This document shows positions 34,895-42,760 of a stretch of DNA of 64,000 nt, piece after piece. The position numbers were made by a program, and so were the translations under genes. Below the pieces are notes generated by a model that saw only the letters and a program-made list of their open reading frames with translations, was not told where the DNA came from and made no database searches. Positions within the stretch are counted from its first letter, which is position 1. Each line of letters opens with the position of its first letter. Origin of the DNA: Andreprevotia chitinilytica DSM 18519 (lineage in GTDB: Bacteria; Pseudomonadota; Gammaproteobacteria; Burkholderiales; Chitinibacteraceae); contig NZ_JONM01000007.1 of NCBI RefSeq assembly GCF_000711875.1, positions 62,001 to 126,000 on the forward strand, given 5' to 3'.

Positions 34895-35655
34895 ACCAAC
34901 ACAGAATTAATCATATTTGATTTATTGAAATTGTCAATAACCAGATTCTAATGATTGCTCTTGTCGGTGAAACAAGGGCATTTTTTATGCCCTAGAAAGA
35001 TAGGTTGAAGTGTTATATGTCAGCGGGCAGCAAGAGTAATCATAAGACCCGTGCCTCAGTATCGGTCAACCTAGGAAGAAGTCAGGAAGGTAGAGAATGC
35101 TTGTTCATGGTTGCACCATACAGCGAAGAACAAAAGCAGAACTTGAGTGATTAGGGCATCAATAGCAACCATGAAGAACCATGTGGCCCACACAACAAGC
35201 AATCTTCATCACCTGAAAGTATTCAGTCAGTCATTTGTGTGACGAAAATAGCATGGCTCATTAGAGTGAAGTAGTTTGGCAAAATTACAGCGATACGGCA
35301 TAAGATAAGTCCGAACGGTAGCAGGTAAGAAGCTACCACCCAGCCAAACGAACGAGCCCAATAGCACAAATGCCCTTATCCAAGGATAGGGGAGCTTCTT
35401 TCAAAGCTACTGGCAGCAGGTTATTCAAACCGACCTGTTGAAGCAAGATGTTGGGCGGTGCGAGCAATACAGGTTTAGGCTTAGTTCCGAAAGGAACGTC
35501 TTGGATACCCTGCACCCTGCTGTTAGATTGGCAGAAAGAAACCAAGATTCGGGCAAGTAGCTAACTGCTTGCAAGGGCCTCTTTTCAAGAGAATGAAAAA
35601 GGCAAAAGCTCCACGACTTTTTCCAAGTCGCCAGGGTAAGGCTTTGCCTTTTTTC
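34895..35655 (+). ncRNA. Putative large ornate structured non-coding RNA (~750 nt)
   Basis: No frame here has a ribosome site or protein-like sequence. Helices found by eye: 34960-34964/34972-34976; 34976-34981/34987-34992; 35001-35008/35066-35073 (8 bp); 35104-35114/35165-35175 (11 bp); 35213-35217/35222-35226; 35274-35280/35343-35349 enclosing 35317-35322/35332-35337; 35373-35381/35384-35392; 35393-35397/35404-35408; 35414-35421/35433-35440; 35484-35488/35493-35497 capped by GAAA; 35499-35504/35542-35547; 35553-35560/35565-35572; 35579-35583/35587-35591; then a branched terminator (35599-35650). The wobble pairs found are G-U on the plus strand (A-C on the minus), which sets the direction. 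Size and setting recall GOLLD/ROOL-type RNAs of mobile elements, but I could not test identity. A ColE1-like replication primer is the alternative. Confidence 0.6.
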
Positions 35656-35870
35656 TTTAGAAAAAAGCAAAGCCTAGGTACTCTTTATAAGCATAATTAA
35701 TAAATAGTACACAAGCAAAGTAGACAAACACCACTCAAGCAAAGAGAATTTATCTCCACAAACAACAGAAGAAGAATAAATTGGCAGCGGCGAAAATTTC
35801 CACCGCACAAACAACAAAGCCAGTCATTGACTGGCTTTTTTTCGTATTAGAAGCAAGAAGAGCTTGCCAT
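35656..35870. terminator. Terminator region between the RNA and the minus-strand module
   Basis: A bidirectional hairpin at 35816-35842 (AGCCAGTCA / TGACTGGCT with a 3' T-run) ends the minus-strand genes and blocks read-through. Upstream, 35639-35675 can fold into AGGCTTTGC / GCAAAGCCT with a near-perfect T/A inner stem, competing with the RNA's own terminator. Two CAAGCAAAG repeats (35711 and 35735 areas) are also present. No gene. Confidence 0.7.
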
Positions 35871-36068
35871 TCACTTTCGTGATCTCTCTGCTTGGATTTT
35901 TTCATATCGGTATGAAAGCATAAGTTGAGTCATTCTGTCGGTGAACTCATTCAGCACCTGGAATTTTTCTTCCTCGCTCATGTCAGGCTTATCCTTATGG
36001 GTCTGGTCAAACTCTTGACAGAGGTCGGCACATTCCTTCTGATATTTTTTCTCTGGAAATAAGCTCAT
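35871..36068 (-). CDS. Small hypothetical protein of the island
   Basis: 65 residues (MSLFPEKKYQKECADLCQEFDQ...), highly charged, predicted helical, with no membrane segment. Its start overlaps the stop of the 74-residue gene by 4 bp (ATGA), so the pair is translationally coupled. I do not recognise it. As the second gene behind a ribbon-helix-helix-like protein it could be a toxin, a partner subunit or a mobilization accessory. Confidence 0.65.
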   Translation of the reverse strand: MSLFPEKKYQKECADLCQEFDQTHKDKPDMSEEEKFQVLNEFTDRMTQLMLSYRYEKIQAERSRK

Positions 36069-36289
36069 TTTAACTCTCCCAGGAAGTCAGCCCAAGCCTG
36101 GTCCACTTCGGTGACTGCCGCATTCACTTCCGCAACGGTGGAGGTTGGTAGCTGCTTTTCGTCCACGAACTTAACAAAGCCACTGACCACCTTGCGAATG
36201 ACCCAAGCCAAACTTTGCTCATTGTCAGCGGCAATTTCTTTCAATCGGTTGAGGTCATTGGCCTCAAAAAATACATTGGTTCTCTCCAT
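36065..36289 (-). CDS. Putative ribbon-helix-helix regulator
   Basis: 74 residues starting MERTNVFFEANDLNRLKEIAADNEQSLAWVIRKVVSGFVKFV: a beta-strand followed by two helices with the alternating pattern of MetJ/Arc (RHH) DNA-binding proteins; the C-terminal tail is acidic. AAGGAG lies 5 bases upstream of the ATG. It is divergent from mobC-mobA, with the oriT-like region between, so it may act as an antitoxin-type autorepressor or a relaxosome accessory binding the GAACACCTGTATTCA repeats. Confidence 0.7.
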   Translation of the reverse strand: MERTNVFFEANDLNRLKEIAADNEQSLAWVIRKVVSGFVKFVDEKQLPTSTVAEVNAAVTEVDQAWADFLGELK

Positions 36290-36360
36290 TTTTTCTCCTT
36301 AAATATATTCAAGAGATAACAAACGGTGAGACAAAATCAAGTCAGTCTTGCTATCGACTT

Positions 36361-36709
36361 GAACACCTGTATTCACGGTCTTGCTCGCTTCGTATCGTGA
36401 AAACTATCTATTGCACGAAGGCGAACACCTGTATTCAACATTGACGAATATGAGTGCTCATGCTTTCCATTGAGGCAGGAGCTTCAGCAAGAAATTTGTA
36501 TTCATTGCCATTATTCTTAAGTAAATCACAGAAGAAAACCTCAATGAATACCTGTCTCCGCTATCGAACTTCACCCCGGATCGTGGACATTCCATTTTCA
36601 TTTTGTAAGATAAAAGCATAAGAAAGCAAGGCCAATTTTTCCAGACGAAACTTTCGGCTATTTCATAGCCTCGTTTCTGGAAAAATACCTTGCTAGGGCT
36701 CTGCCCTAG
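36361..36709. other. Candidate oriT region
   Basis: The 451-bp gap (36290-36740) upstream of mobC has no gene but dense structure: a 15-bp exact direct repeat GAACACCTGTATTCA (36361-36375, 36423-36437) with a degenerate third copy near 36546; a long imperfect inverted repeat (36626-36651 with 36673-36693) enclosing GGCTA-N5-TAGCC; and a CTAGGGC-TCT-GCCCTAG hairpin (36693-36709). Such hairpins beside MobC/MobA genes are typical of origins of transfer. The nick position cannot be given. Confidence 0.65.
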
Positions 36710-36740
36710 AACCCTTATAAGAACAACACGGAGAAGAAAA

Positions 36741-37136
36741 ATGGCAACAGCAAAAACACACCCCGGAAGAACAAACGACGATCACCAATTCAAGCGAGAC
36801 ACACGATTTGAAATCAGACTTTCAGAGATTGAATATGAGGCCCTTGTGGCCCAATGGCACAAATCAGGCAAGCACAATTCAATGGCCCGTTATGCTCGTG
36901 CTTGTATTTTTGGTGACGAGGACAAGATAGAAATTCATCTCAACCAGAAGAAGCAGACCGGACTTGATCGTCTCAAGGTGCAAGGTGCTCTTGGCAAAAT
37001 TGGCTCCAACTTCAACCAGCTTGCCAAGCAGTTGAACTCAAAATATGACTTCATTACTGCCAAGACCTTGATCGCCGAAATGGAGAAAATCAGGATTGAG
37101 CTTGAGAAGATTTCCAATCTGAACGACGGGGAATGA
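36741..37136 (+). CDS. mobC: Mobilization protein MobC
   Basis: 131-residue relaxosome accessory protein. The N-terminus is basic; RFEIRLSEIEYEALVAQW resembles an RHH-type start, and the family motif LGKIGSNFNQLAKQLNSKYD near residue 87 is clear, followed by a helical tail. It helps open DNA at oriT for the relaxase. ATG at 36741 follows GGAGAAG; the frame's earlier start at 36690 overlaps the oriT hairpins. It lies one base ahead of mobA. Confidence 0.88.
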   Translation: MATAKTHPGRTNDDHQFKRDTRFEIRLSEIEYEALVAQWHKSGKHNSMARYARACIFGDEDKIEIHLNQKKQTGLDRLKVQGALGKIGSNFNQLAKQLNSKYDFITAKTLIAEMEKIRIELEKISNLNDGE

Positions 37137-37137
37137 A

Positions 37138-38640
37138 ATGCTCCATGTCCGAATGAAACATGGCAAAGGAGCTCCCCAAAAAGCCGCCGACTATCTTTTG
37201 AGTGACAAAGACCACACTGGCAAGCCTCGCTCTGTCATGCCTGAAATTCTGGACGGTGATCCCAACAATGTTGCCAAGATTGCCAACATGACCACCAGAG
37301 CCCACAAGTATGCAACTGGGGTCTTAGCCTTCCGTGACACAGAAAAGCCTACCCTGGCCCAGCAGAAGGCCGTTATGAGGGACTTTGAAGCTACCTTCCT
37401 TCCAGGTCTTGAGAAAGACAAGAACTATGCGATCGCATGGGTTGCTCATTGGGACAAGGGCAATCTTGAACTGAACTATTTTCTTGCCACCACCGAGCTA
37501 ACTACAGGAAAGCAATTAAACCCTTTTCCACCCGGCACCCTTCAACATGAGTTCAATGATGCTTGGGTTCAGAACACTAATCAGCAACTTGGCTACGACC
37601 AGGTCGTAACTGACCCGCTGAAAATTTCTCGCTCAAAGTTTGAACAAAAAATTCTGCCACTCAAAGAAGCCACTGCCGAAATCTGCCAGCAAGCTAAGTC
37701 ACACAGAGAAATCAGCGACAACTTGGAGGATATTTTTAAGTCAGCTATTGAGCATGACGAGATTAAGAGCCGTCAGAATATTATTGACTTGCTCAAAGAG
37801 CATGGCGATATAACCAGAGTCGGCACCGATTACATTTCCTTCAAGCCAGAAGGTGAAGCCAAGGCCATTCGCTTGAAAGGCCCAGTTTTTGAAGAAGGGG
37901 CAGACTACAAGGAACTGAAAGAGAAGTCCAAGGAATACCAGCAATCCAAGCAGCAGCCCAAGGATTTAACTCAAGAGCAGTTCAAGCAGAACAAGGAAAA
38001 AATTGACCGCTTGAAGCAGTCCCGCCTTGAGTATTTCAAAAAGCAATATCAGCAGAAGGAGAAGAAGGTTCGCACCTTTGGCCCAAAGTCCATGAAAGCA
38101 AAAAAGTCTGCCCCTCCAAAATCAGCACAACAGCCTAAACAGCAGCAGCCCCAAGGTCAAGAACCTGACCCAATGCAAAAAATGAAGGAAATGTTGGCCG
38201 AAGTCAGGCAAGAAAACGAACAGTCATTGAAGAAGCAGGAAACATTTGAGAAGCTGGACAACAAGAAACAGGAAGCCGCCCAACCTGCTGATCCAATCGT
38301 GGCGAAGTCCAATGACAAAAAACAGGCCCAGCACAACCACAAGCCCGCCATTGCCGCATTTAGTCAGACTGCCGCTAGCTCAAGAGCTGCATTGATTTCC
38401 GTTCAAATTCACCAGATATTATTTTCAAAGTTGAATTTGGAATTACAGATTGGCAGCTTAAATCATTACAAGCTGTCCGATATGAAGAAGATTCAGCTAC
38501 TCAGGCAGAAGATTGCATGGCTAGAGCAGCAAATTGCCGTCTTGAAGGCAGAGCAGGAACAAGCAGCAGAAGCCGAGCTAATCAACCAGTATGCCAACCG
38601 TCACAAGAACAGCAACACAGCCAGCAGGCTAAAAATCTAA
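37138..38640 (+). CDS. mobA: Relaxase MobA, ColE1 type (MOB-HEN)
   Basis: 500-residue relaxase that nicks oriT and leads the strand into a recipient. The N-terminal 200 residues match ColE1-family MobA: YLLSDKDHTGKPR, KYATGVLAFRD, LPGLEKDKNYAIAWVAHWDKGNLELNYFL, where His, Glu and Asn form the HEN metal-site triad of this group. After residue 260 it is a Gln/Lys-rich, coiled-coil tail, and it ends with a helical segment. Length is normal, no frameshift. No mobB or mobD overlap is seen. It is 1 bp behind mobC. Confidence 0.9.
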   Translation: MLHVRMKHGKGAPQKAADYLLSDKDHTGKPRSVMPEILDGDPNNVAKIANMTTRAHKYATGVLAFRDTEKPTLAQQKAVMRDFEATFLPGLEKDKNYAIAWVAHWDKGNLELNYFLATTELTTGKQLNPFPPGTLQHEFNDAWVQNTNQQLGYDQVVTDPLKISRSKFEQKILPLKEATAEICQQAKSHREISDNLEDIFKSAIEHDEIKSRQNIIDLLKEHGDITRVGTDYISFKPEGEAKAIRLKGPVFEEGADYKELKEKSKEYQQSKQQPKDLTQEQFKQNKEKIDRLKQSRLEYFKKQYQQKEKKVRTFGPKSMKAKKSAPPKSAQQPKQQQPQGQEPDPMQKMKEMLAEVRQENEQSLKKQETFEKLDNKKQEAAQPADPIVAKSNDKKQAQHNHKPAIAAFSQTAASSRAALISVQIHQILFSKLNLELQIGSLNHYKLSDMKKIQLLRQKIAWLEQQIAVLKAEQEQAAEAELINQYANRHKNSNTASRLKI

Positions 38641-38745
38641 TTCCCTGCCGGTGGCTCCTACTTCATTTCCGTGAATGGATCATTCACAGAAATAAAGCAG
38701 GCATGAAAAAAGCACCAATCGTTGCAGACAGGTGCCGTGGGCAAA

Positions 38746-38768
38746 AAGGACCGCTTCGTCGGGTCCTT
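38746..38768. terminator. Weak hairpin between mobA and integrase
   Basis: AAGGACC / GGTCCTT stem (38746-38752, 38762-38768) between two convergent genes. It has an A-run before it but only a short T-run after. It could stop mobA transcripts before the integrase gene. Confidence 0.5.
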
Positions 38769-38798
38769 CTGGAATATTCAAGAAGACAGCTTATTCCT

Positions 38799-40286
38799 TC
38801 ATTTCTTCTTGCTGGTCTTCTCTATCAAAGCATCTTTTAGGGCCTTCTTGCGAGCTTTGATTGCTTTGGAATTGACCCACCCCACAAGCACATTTTCATT
38901 CTTGAACTTGAATTGAAACTTGGAGAAATCAATTCCCCAGTCCATTTTTTCCAGTAGGCTGCGAATATTCTCCAAAGAGAATTCCGCACCGTAGACAGTA
39001 TGGGTAATGTCCCCATCCATACTATGACCAAGAATCCGTTTTCGCAATGCAATGTCAATCAAGAGATCCACCATTGCCGCCCCTACATTCTTCCGCAAAC
39101 TATGGAAGACCTTCTGCGACTCATCCACAGTAATCAGCTTTTGCTTGTATTGAGTCCAATTGTAGGAAATATTCTTGGCATAGCCATTTGAAGCGGTCTT
39201 GGTCAGATAGGGGAACAGCAAAGACGTCTCCCCATATTTTTCCTTGACCATATGGAAGTAGTCCAAGAAATTCGTTTGAAGCAACTGACTTGTAAAAGGC
39301 ATTTTTCGGATAGACGAAGGGGTCTTGACTTCTTTATCGTCCCCATTGTCATTAATATCAAAAACCCACACCTCATTTTCTTGATAAATATCACTGACAT
39401 AAAGCTGGGCAATCTCATCAACCCGCATACCTGTTGTCAATGAAATGAGGGGAGAAAAAAACAGGTCAGGCTTATTGAACCTCTTGCAGTAGGCTTCATA
39501 ATTCCCCACAAAAAGCCGCTGGATTTCATCCTTGGTGTAGGGAATCCATGAGTCTGTATGCTTGGCCCGCTCGGACTTCTTGACAAGGTGCATATTGGCA
39601 AAAGGGTTCTCAAAGGAATACTTGCCAACACTGATCGCGAAATCAAAAAATCCTTTCAGAGTCTTGGTGTAGTTATCAATCGTCAGAGGGCTTTCCTGCA
39701 ACCGAGTAACTTCATCGCGGTAATCACTGGCATGGGTTTTCCTGATTTCGTCAATGAAGACGATTCCTTTGGCCCGATAGAAGTCCATGAACTTCTGAAT
39801 CCGGGGGAAGTAGCCATCTTGAGTCGCTTGGGCAAAGGTCTTGGCCTTTGCCAGCTTGTAGGACTCAAAAATATCAATCAAACGAGCTCTGGTGGCCCAT
39901 GCAGGCACACGAGGCAGGGGAGTAGCCTCCCGCACCTGTTCTACGATCTGGGGGCCGTTTTGAGGCACTGCCGCAATGGTTCCCATAAGGGACTCATAGG
40001 CATCCTTCTCGGTGGCCTTCTCCAAGTCAAATTCAATCTTGGCCCCATTGGGAAGACTGACGATAAGCTCCCTGTTGTCGTCGCCAATGCCAAATTTGTT
40101 CTTCATGTCCCGAATCCATTTCTCAAAGGCCAAGCTGGCTTCCATTGAACGGAAGTATGCCTGCCGCCGGTCTTTGGTGCGAAGACTCTGGACGACCTTG
40201 GAGCGGGTCACATGAGGAAGAAGAACCTTGGGAACAAGGAGACGGAGGTAAAAAGTTCCGTTCCTGTCTTGGTAGGTATTTCGCAT
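38799..40286 (-). CDS. Tyrosine-recombinase integrase
   Basis: 495-residue phage-type integrase for excision and insertion at tRNA-His. The N-terminus (RNTYQDRNGTFYLRLLVPKVLLPHV) is an arm-binding domain of the DUF6538 or similar type, then a SAM-like core-binding domain around 160-260, then the catalytic domain with Arg in SLTTGMRVDEIAQL, HxxR in FHSLRKN, His in LGHSMDGD and the nucleophile Tyr in THTVYGAE. A TTG-initiated extension to 40316 exists; ATG at 40286 is preferred. It reads away from the tRNA, adjacent to attR. Confidence 0.93.
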   Translation of the reverse strand: MRNTYQDRNGTFYLRLLVPKVLLPHVTRSKVVQSLRTKDRRQAYFRSMEASLAFEKWIRDMKNKFGIGDDNRELIVSLPNGAKIEFDLEKATEKDAYESLMGTIAAVPQNGPQIVEQVREATPLPRVPAWATRARLIDIFESYKLAKAKTFAQATQDGYFPRIQKFMDFYRAKGIVFIDEIRKTHASDYRDEVTRLQESPLTIDNYTKTLKGFFDFAISVGKYSFENPFANMHLVKKSERAKHTDSWIPYTKDEIQRLFVGNYEAYCKRFNKPDLFFSPLISLTTGMRVDEIAQLYVSDIYQENEVWVFDINDNGDDKEVKTPSSIRKMPFTSQLLQTNFLDYFHMVKEKYGETSLLFPYLTKTASNGYAKNISYNWTQYKQKLITVDESQKVFHSLRKNVGAAMVDLLIDIALRKRILGHSMDGDITHTVYGAEFSLENIRSLLEKMDWGIDFSKFQFKFKNENVLVGWVNSKAIKARKKALKDALIEKTSKKK

Positions 40287-40323
40287 GAAGTTCCGTGGGG
40301 TGGAACCTACATGCAACCTTGGA

Positions 40324-40359
40324 AGTGCTAGACCAAGTGCAAGACTTGGTGCTAGACCG
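40324..40359 (+). repeat. Right integrase arm-type sites
   Basis: Three tandem 12-mers: AGTGCTAGACCA (40324-40335), AGTGCAAGACTT (40336-40347, degenerate) and GGTGCTAGACCG (40348-40359). The first is identical to the two at the left end. They lie between the integrase start and attR. Confidence 0.8.
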
Positions 40360-40409
40360 ATCAGCTTTTCAGTGATCCAAGTCGTTGATCTTCAACGACT
40401 TTTGAAACT

Positions 40410-40426
40410 TGGGGTGGCTGATGGGG
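40410..40426. other. attR core within tRNA-His
   Basis: The 17 bp are the last part of tRNA-His (T-stem 3' strand, acceptor stem and CCA on the minus strand) and equal attL at 31255-31271. Insertion thus left the tRNA intact. Confidence 0.92.
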
Positions 40427-40486
40427 CTCGAACCCACGACAACAGGAATCACAATCCTGGACTCTACCAACTGAGCTACAGCCACC
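40410..40486 (-). tRNA. tRNA-His (GTG)
   Basis: 77-nt cloverleaf on the minus strand including the extra 5' G typical of tRNA-His and an encoded CCA. Anticodon loop TTGTGAT gives anticodon GTG; T-loop TTCGAGC. Its 3' end is the integration site of the island. Confidence 0.97.
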
Positions 40487-40564
40487 ACAAAAACGGTACT
40501 GCCCGTTTGCACGTGCAGTTGAAACCATGCTGAAACTTATTTCGATTTTTACGGCGGCCTTTGC

Positions 40565-40641
40565 TGGCGCGCCCGACAGGAATCGAACCTGTAACCTACG
40601 GCTTAGAAGGCCGTTGCTCTATCCGGTTGAGCTACGAGCGC
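40565..40641 (-). tRNA. tRNA-Arg (TCT)
   Basis: 77-nt cloverleaf with encoded CCA, acceptor GCGCTCG paired with CGGGCGC (one G-U), T-loop TTCGATT and anticodon loop CTTCTAA (TCT). It reads AGA codons. Lies between tRNA-Pro and tRNA-His on the same strand. Confidence 0.97.
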
Positions 40642-40682
40642 CCGGTCCAAGCTGATACATCTGGAGCTAAAAATCTGGGTAC

Positions 40683-40759
40683 TGGTCGGGGCGGTGGGAT
40701 TCGAACTCACGACCCTCTGCTCCCAAAGCAGATGCGCTACCAGGCTGCGCTACGCCCCG
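40683..40759 (-). tRNA. tRNA-Pro (TGG)
   Basis: 77-nt cloverleaf with encoded CCA; CGGGGCG acceptor; anticodon loop TTTGGGA gives TGG. First of three tRNAs in the transcript Pro-Arg-His; divergent from folD. Confidence 0.97.
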
Positions 40760-40882
40760 AACAGAGGCAGGAATGTATCAGCAGCACTTGCGATGCGTCA
40801 AGCGGCTAGTACGGTGGAATTGAGCGGATGCGCTGAAAAATGCGAGAATGCGCGCTTTGCATTCGCCCGCCCGGAGCCCCCG

Positions 40883-41737
40883 ATGACCGCCCAGATCCTT
40901 GACGGCAAAGCCATTTCCCAAGAAATCATTGCAGAAGTGCGCGCCCGCGTGGATGCCCGCAAGGGCGCCGGCAAGCGTGCACCGGCACTGGCCGTAGTGC
41001 TGGTCGGCAGCGATCCGGCCTCGCAAGTGTATGTCGGCAACAAGAAACGCCAGTGCGAAAACGCCGGTATCACCTCGATTGCCTACGATCTGCCGGAAAC
41101 GACCAGTGAAGCCGAGCTGTTGCATCTGGTGAACAAGCTCAATGAGGATGACGATGTCGATGGCATCCTGGTGCAGTTGCCGCTGCCCAAGCATCTGGAT
41201 GGCGACAAGATCATCGAGCTGATCAATCCGGCCAAGGATGTCGATGGCTTCCACCCGTACAACATCGGCCGGCTGGCACTCAAGATGCCGCTGCTGCGCC
41301 CGTGCACCCCGCGTGGCGTCATGACCTTGCTGGAAAAGACCGGCATCGATCTGGTCGGCAAGGATGCCGTGGTGGTGGGTGCTTCCAATATCGTCGGCCG
41401 CCCGCAAGCGCTGGAGCTGCTGCTGGCACGCGCCACCGTCACTATCTGCCATAGCAAAACCAAGGATCTGGCCGAGAAAGTACGCGGCGCGGATGTGGTC
41501 GTGGCCGGTGTGGGCATCCCCAATTTCGTGAAGGGTGACTGGATCAAGGAAGGCGCGATCGTGATCGACGTCGGCATCAACCGTCTGGACACCGGCAAGC
41601 TGTGCGGCGACGTGGAATTCGAAGCCGCCAGGCAACGCGCCAGCTGGATTACCCCGGTGCCGGGTGGTGTCGGCCTGATGACGGTCGCCACGCTGATGCA
41701 GAACACCATCGACGCCTGCGAAAAGCGGGGCAAGTAA
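40883..41737 (+). CDS. folD: Methylene-THF dehydrogenase / methenyl-THF cyclohydrolase FolD
   Basis: 284-residue bifunctional enzyme of one-carbon metabolism in the cytoplasm. Seen: [14 protein letters not shown] with the catalytic Lys/Tyr block, [37 protein letters not shown], the NADP site [18 protein letters not shown], and the C-terminal [21 protein letters not shown] at 40883; the longer frame overlaps tRNA-Pro and is rejected. Three bp ahead of pyrD, so co-transcribed. Confidence 0.97.
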   Translation: MTAQILDGKAISQEIIAEVRARVDARKGAGKRAPALAVVLVGSDPASQVYVGNKKRQCENAGITSIAYDLPETTSEAELLHLVNKLNEDDDVDGILVQLPLPKHLDGDKIIELINPAKDVDGFHPYNIGRLALKMPLLRPCTPRGVMTLLEKTGIDLVGKDAVVVGASNIVGRPQALELLLARATVTICHSKTKDLAEKVRGADVVVAGVGIPNFVKGDWIKEGAIVIDVGINRLDTGKLCGDVEFEAARQRASWITPVPGGVGLMTVATLMQNTIDACEKRGK

Positions 41738-41740
41738 TCC

Positions 41741-42760
41741 ATGACCTACGGTTTGATTCGTCCGCTCCTGTTCTCGCTCGATGCCGAGCGCGCACACACC
41801 CTCACCTTCCGTACAGCGGACTTCCTGCATGACATGGGCTTTCTGCGCGTGTTCATGCCGCATGTCGAACCGCTGCCGGTACGGGTGATGGGCATCGATT
41901 TCCCCAATCCGGTGGGCCTCGCCGCCGGGCTGGACAAGAACGGCGATCACCTCGATACGCTGGCTGATTTCGGCTTCGGCTTTATCGAAATCGGCACCGT
42001 CACGCCGCGCCCGCAACCGGGCAATCCCAAGCCGCGCATGTTTCGCCTGCCGGAAGCGGAAGGCATCATCAACCGCATGGGCTTCAATAACGATGGCGTC
42101 GATGCACTAGTCGAAAATGTAAAGCGCGCGCAGTACAAAGGCGTGCTGGGCATCAACATCGGCAAGAACGCCGATACACCCATCGAGAAAGCCACCGACG
42201 ACTACCTGATCGGGCTGGAAAAAGTCTACGAATACGCCAGCTACGTGACGGTGAACATCTCGTCGCCCAACACCAAGAACCTGCGCCAGCTGCAACAGGC
42301 GGACGAGCTGAATCAGCTACTGGCTGCGCTCAAGCACAAGCAAGCCGCACTGGCGGACAAGCACGGCCGCTATGTGCCGCTGGCACTCAAGATTGCACCG
42401 GATCTCGATGCACATCAGGTGCAAGAAATCGCCGACCGGCTGATCGCCAACGAGATCGATGCGGTCATTGCCACCAACACTACGCTGTCTCGCGTGGGCG
42501 TCGGGCATCTCAAGAATGGCAGCGAAGCTGGCGGCCTCTCCGGCTCACCGGTGCGCGCCAAATCCACCCATGTGATCCGCGAACTGGCCGAAGCGCTCGA
42601 TGGCGCGTTACCAGTGATCGGTATCGGCGGCATCTTCGAAGGCGAACACGCGCTGGAGAAAATTCAGGCCGGTGCTGAACTGGTACAGGTGTACAGCGGC
42701 CTGATCTATCGCGGCCCGCAGATCGTCAGCGACTGCGTGGAAACCTTGGCGAGCCGTTAA
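41741..42760 (+). CDS. pyrD: Dihydroorotate dehydrogenase (quinone), PyrD
   Basis: 339-residue class 2 enzyme oxidising dihydroorotate with quinone in pyrimidine synthesis. The N-terminal helical part ([19 protein letters not shown]) attaches to the membrane; FMN-barrel motifs [40 protein letters not shown] (with the catalytic Ser) and VIGIGGIF follow. Its stop overlaps the start of rsxB by one base (TAATG). Confidence 0.97.
   Translation: MTYGLIRPLLFSLDAERAHTLTFRTADFLHDMGFLRVFMPHVEPLPVRVMGIDFPNPVGLAAGLDKNGDHLDTLADFGFGFIEIGTVTPRPQPGNPKPRMFRLPEAEGIINRMGFNNDGVDALVENVKRAQYKGVLGINIGKNADTPIEKATDDYLIGLEKVYEYASYVTVNISSPNTKNLRQLQQADELNQLLAALKHKQAALADKHGRYVPLALKIAPDLDAHQVQEIADRLIANEIDAVIATNTTLSRVGVGHLKNGSEAGGLSGSPVRAKSTHVIRELAEALDGALPVIGIGGIFEGEHALEKIQAGAELVQVYSGLIYRGPQIVSDCVETLASR

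Larger units (their letters stand above)
31255..40426. mobile_element. 9.2-kb integrative mobilizable element in tRNA-His
   Basis: Bounded by 17-bp direct repeats (31255-31271 and 40410-40426), the right copy being the 3' end of tRNA-His. It carries a tyrosine integrase next to the tRNA, phased 12-nt arm sites at both ends, a ColE1-type MobA relaxase with MobC and an oriT-like region, but no conjugation pore and no replication protein. Transfer would thus need a helper. Sequence is clearly more AT-rich than the flanks. Cargo: transglutaminase-like protein, Rhs-type secreted protein with candidate immunity gene, XRE regulator, zinc-ribbon protein, a putative large structured RNA and an RHH-like two-gene module. 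Confidence 0.9.

Noticed and set aside
34895..35655. CRISPR array or IscB/TnpB guide RNA
   Set aside because: There are no regularly spaced direct repeats and no cas, iscB or tnpB gene in the island.
34895..35655. RNase P RNA, tmRNA or 6S RNA
   Set aside because: A short AAGTCCGAAC string recalls RNase P, but the other conserved RNase P blocks are missing, and no tag-peptide or 6S-like central bubble is seen.
35333..35670. Two short minus-strand frames within the putative RNA
   Set aside because: They lack ribosome sites, overlap each other in different frames and lie across the helices; they look incidental.
40285..40809. Two plus-strand frames over the tRNA region containing MARPTGIEPVT-like and [13 protein letters not shown] peptides
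   Set aside because: These are the familiar false proteins produced by reading tRNA genes on the opposite strand.
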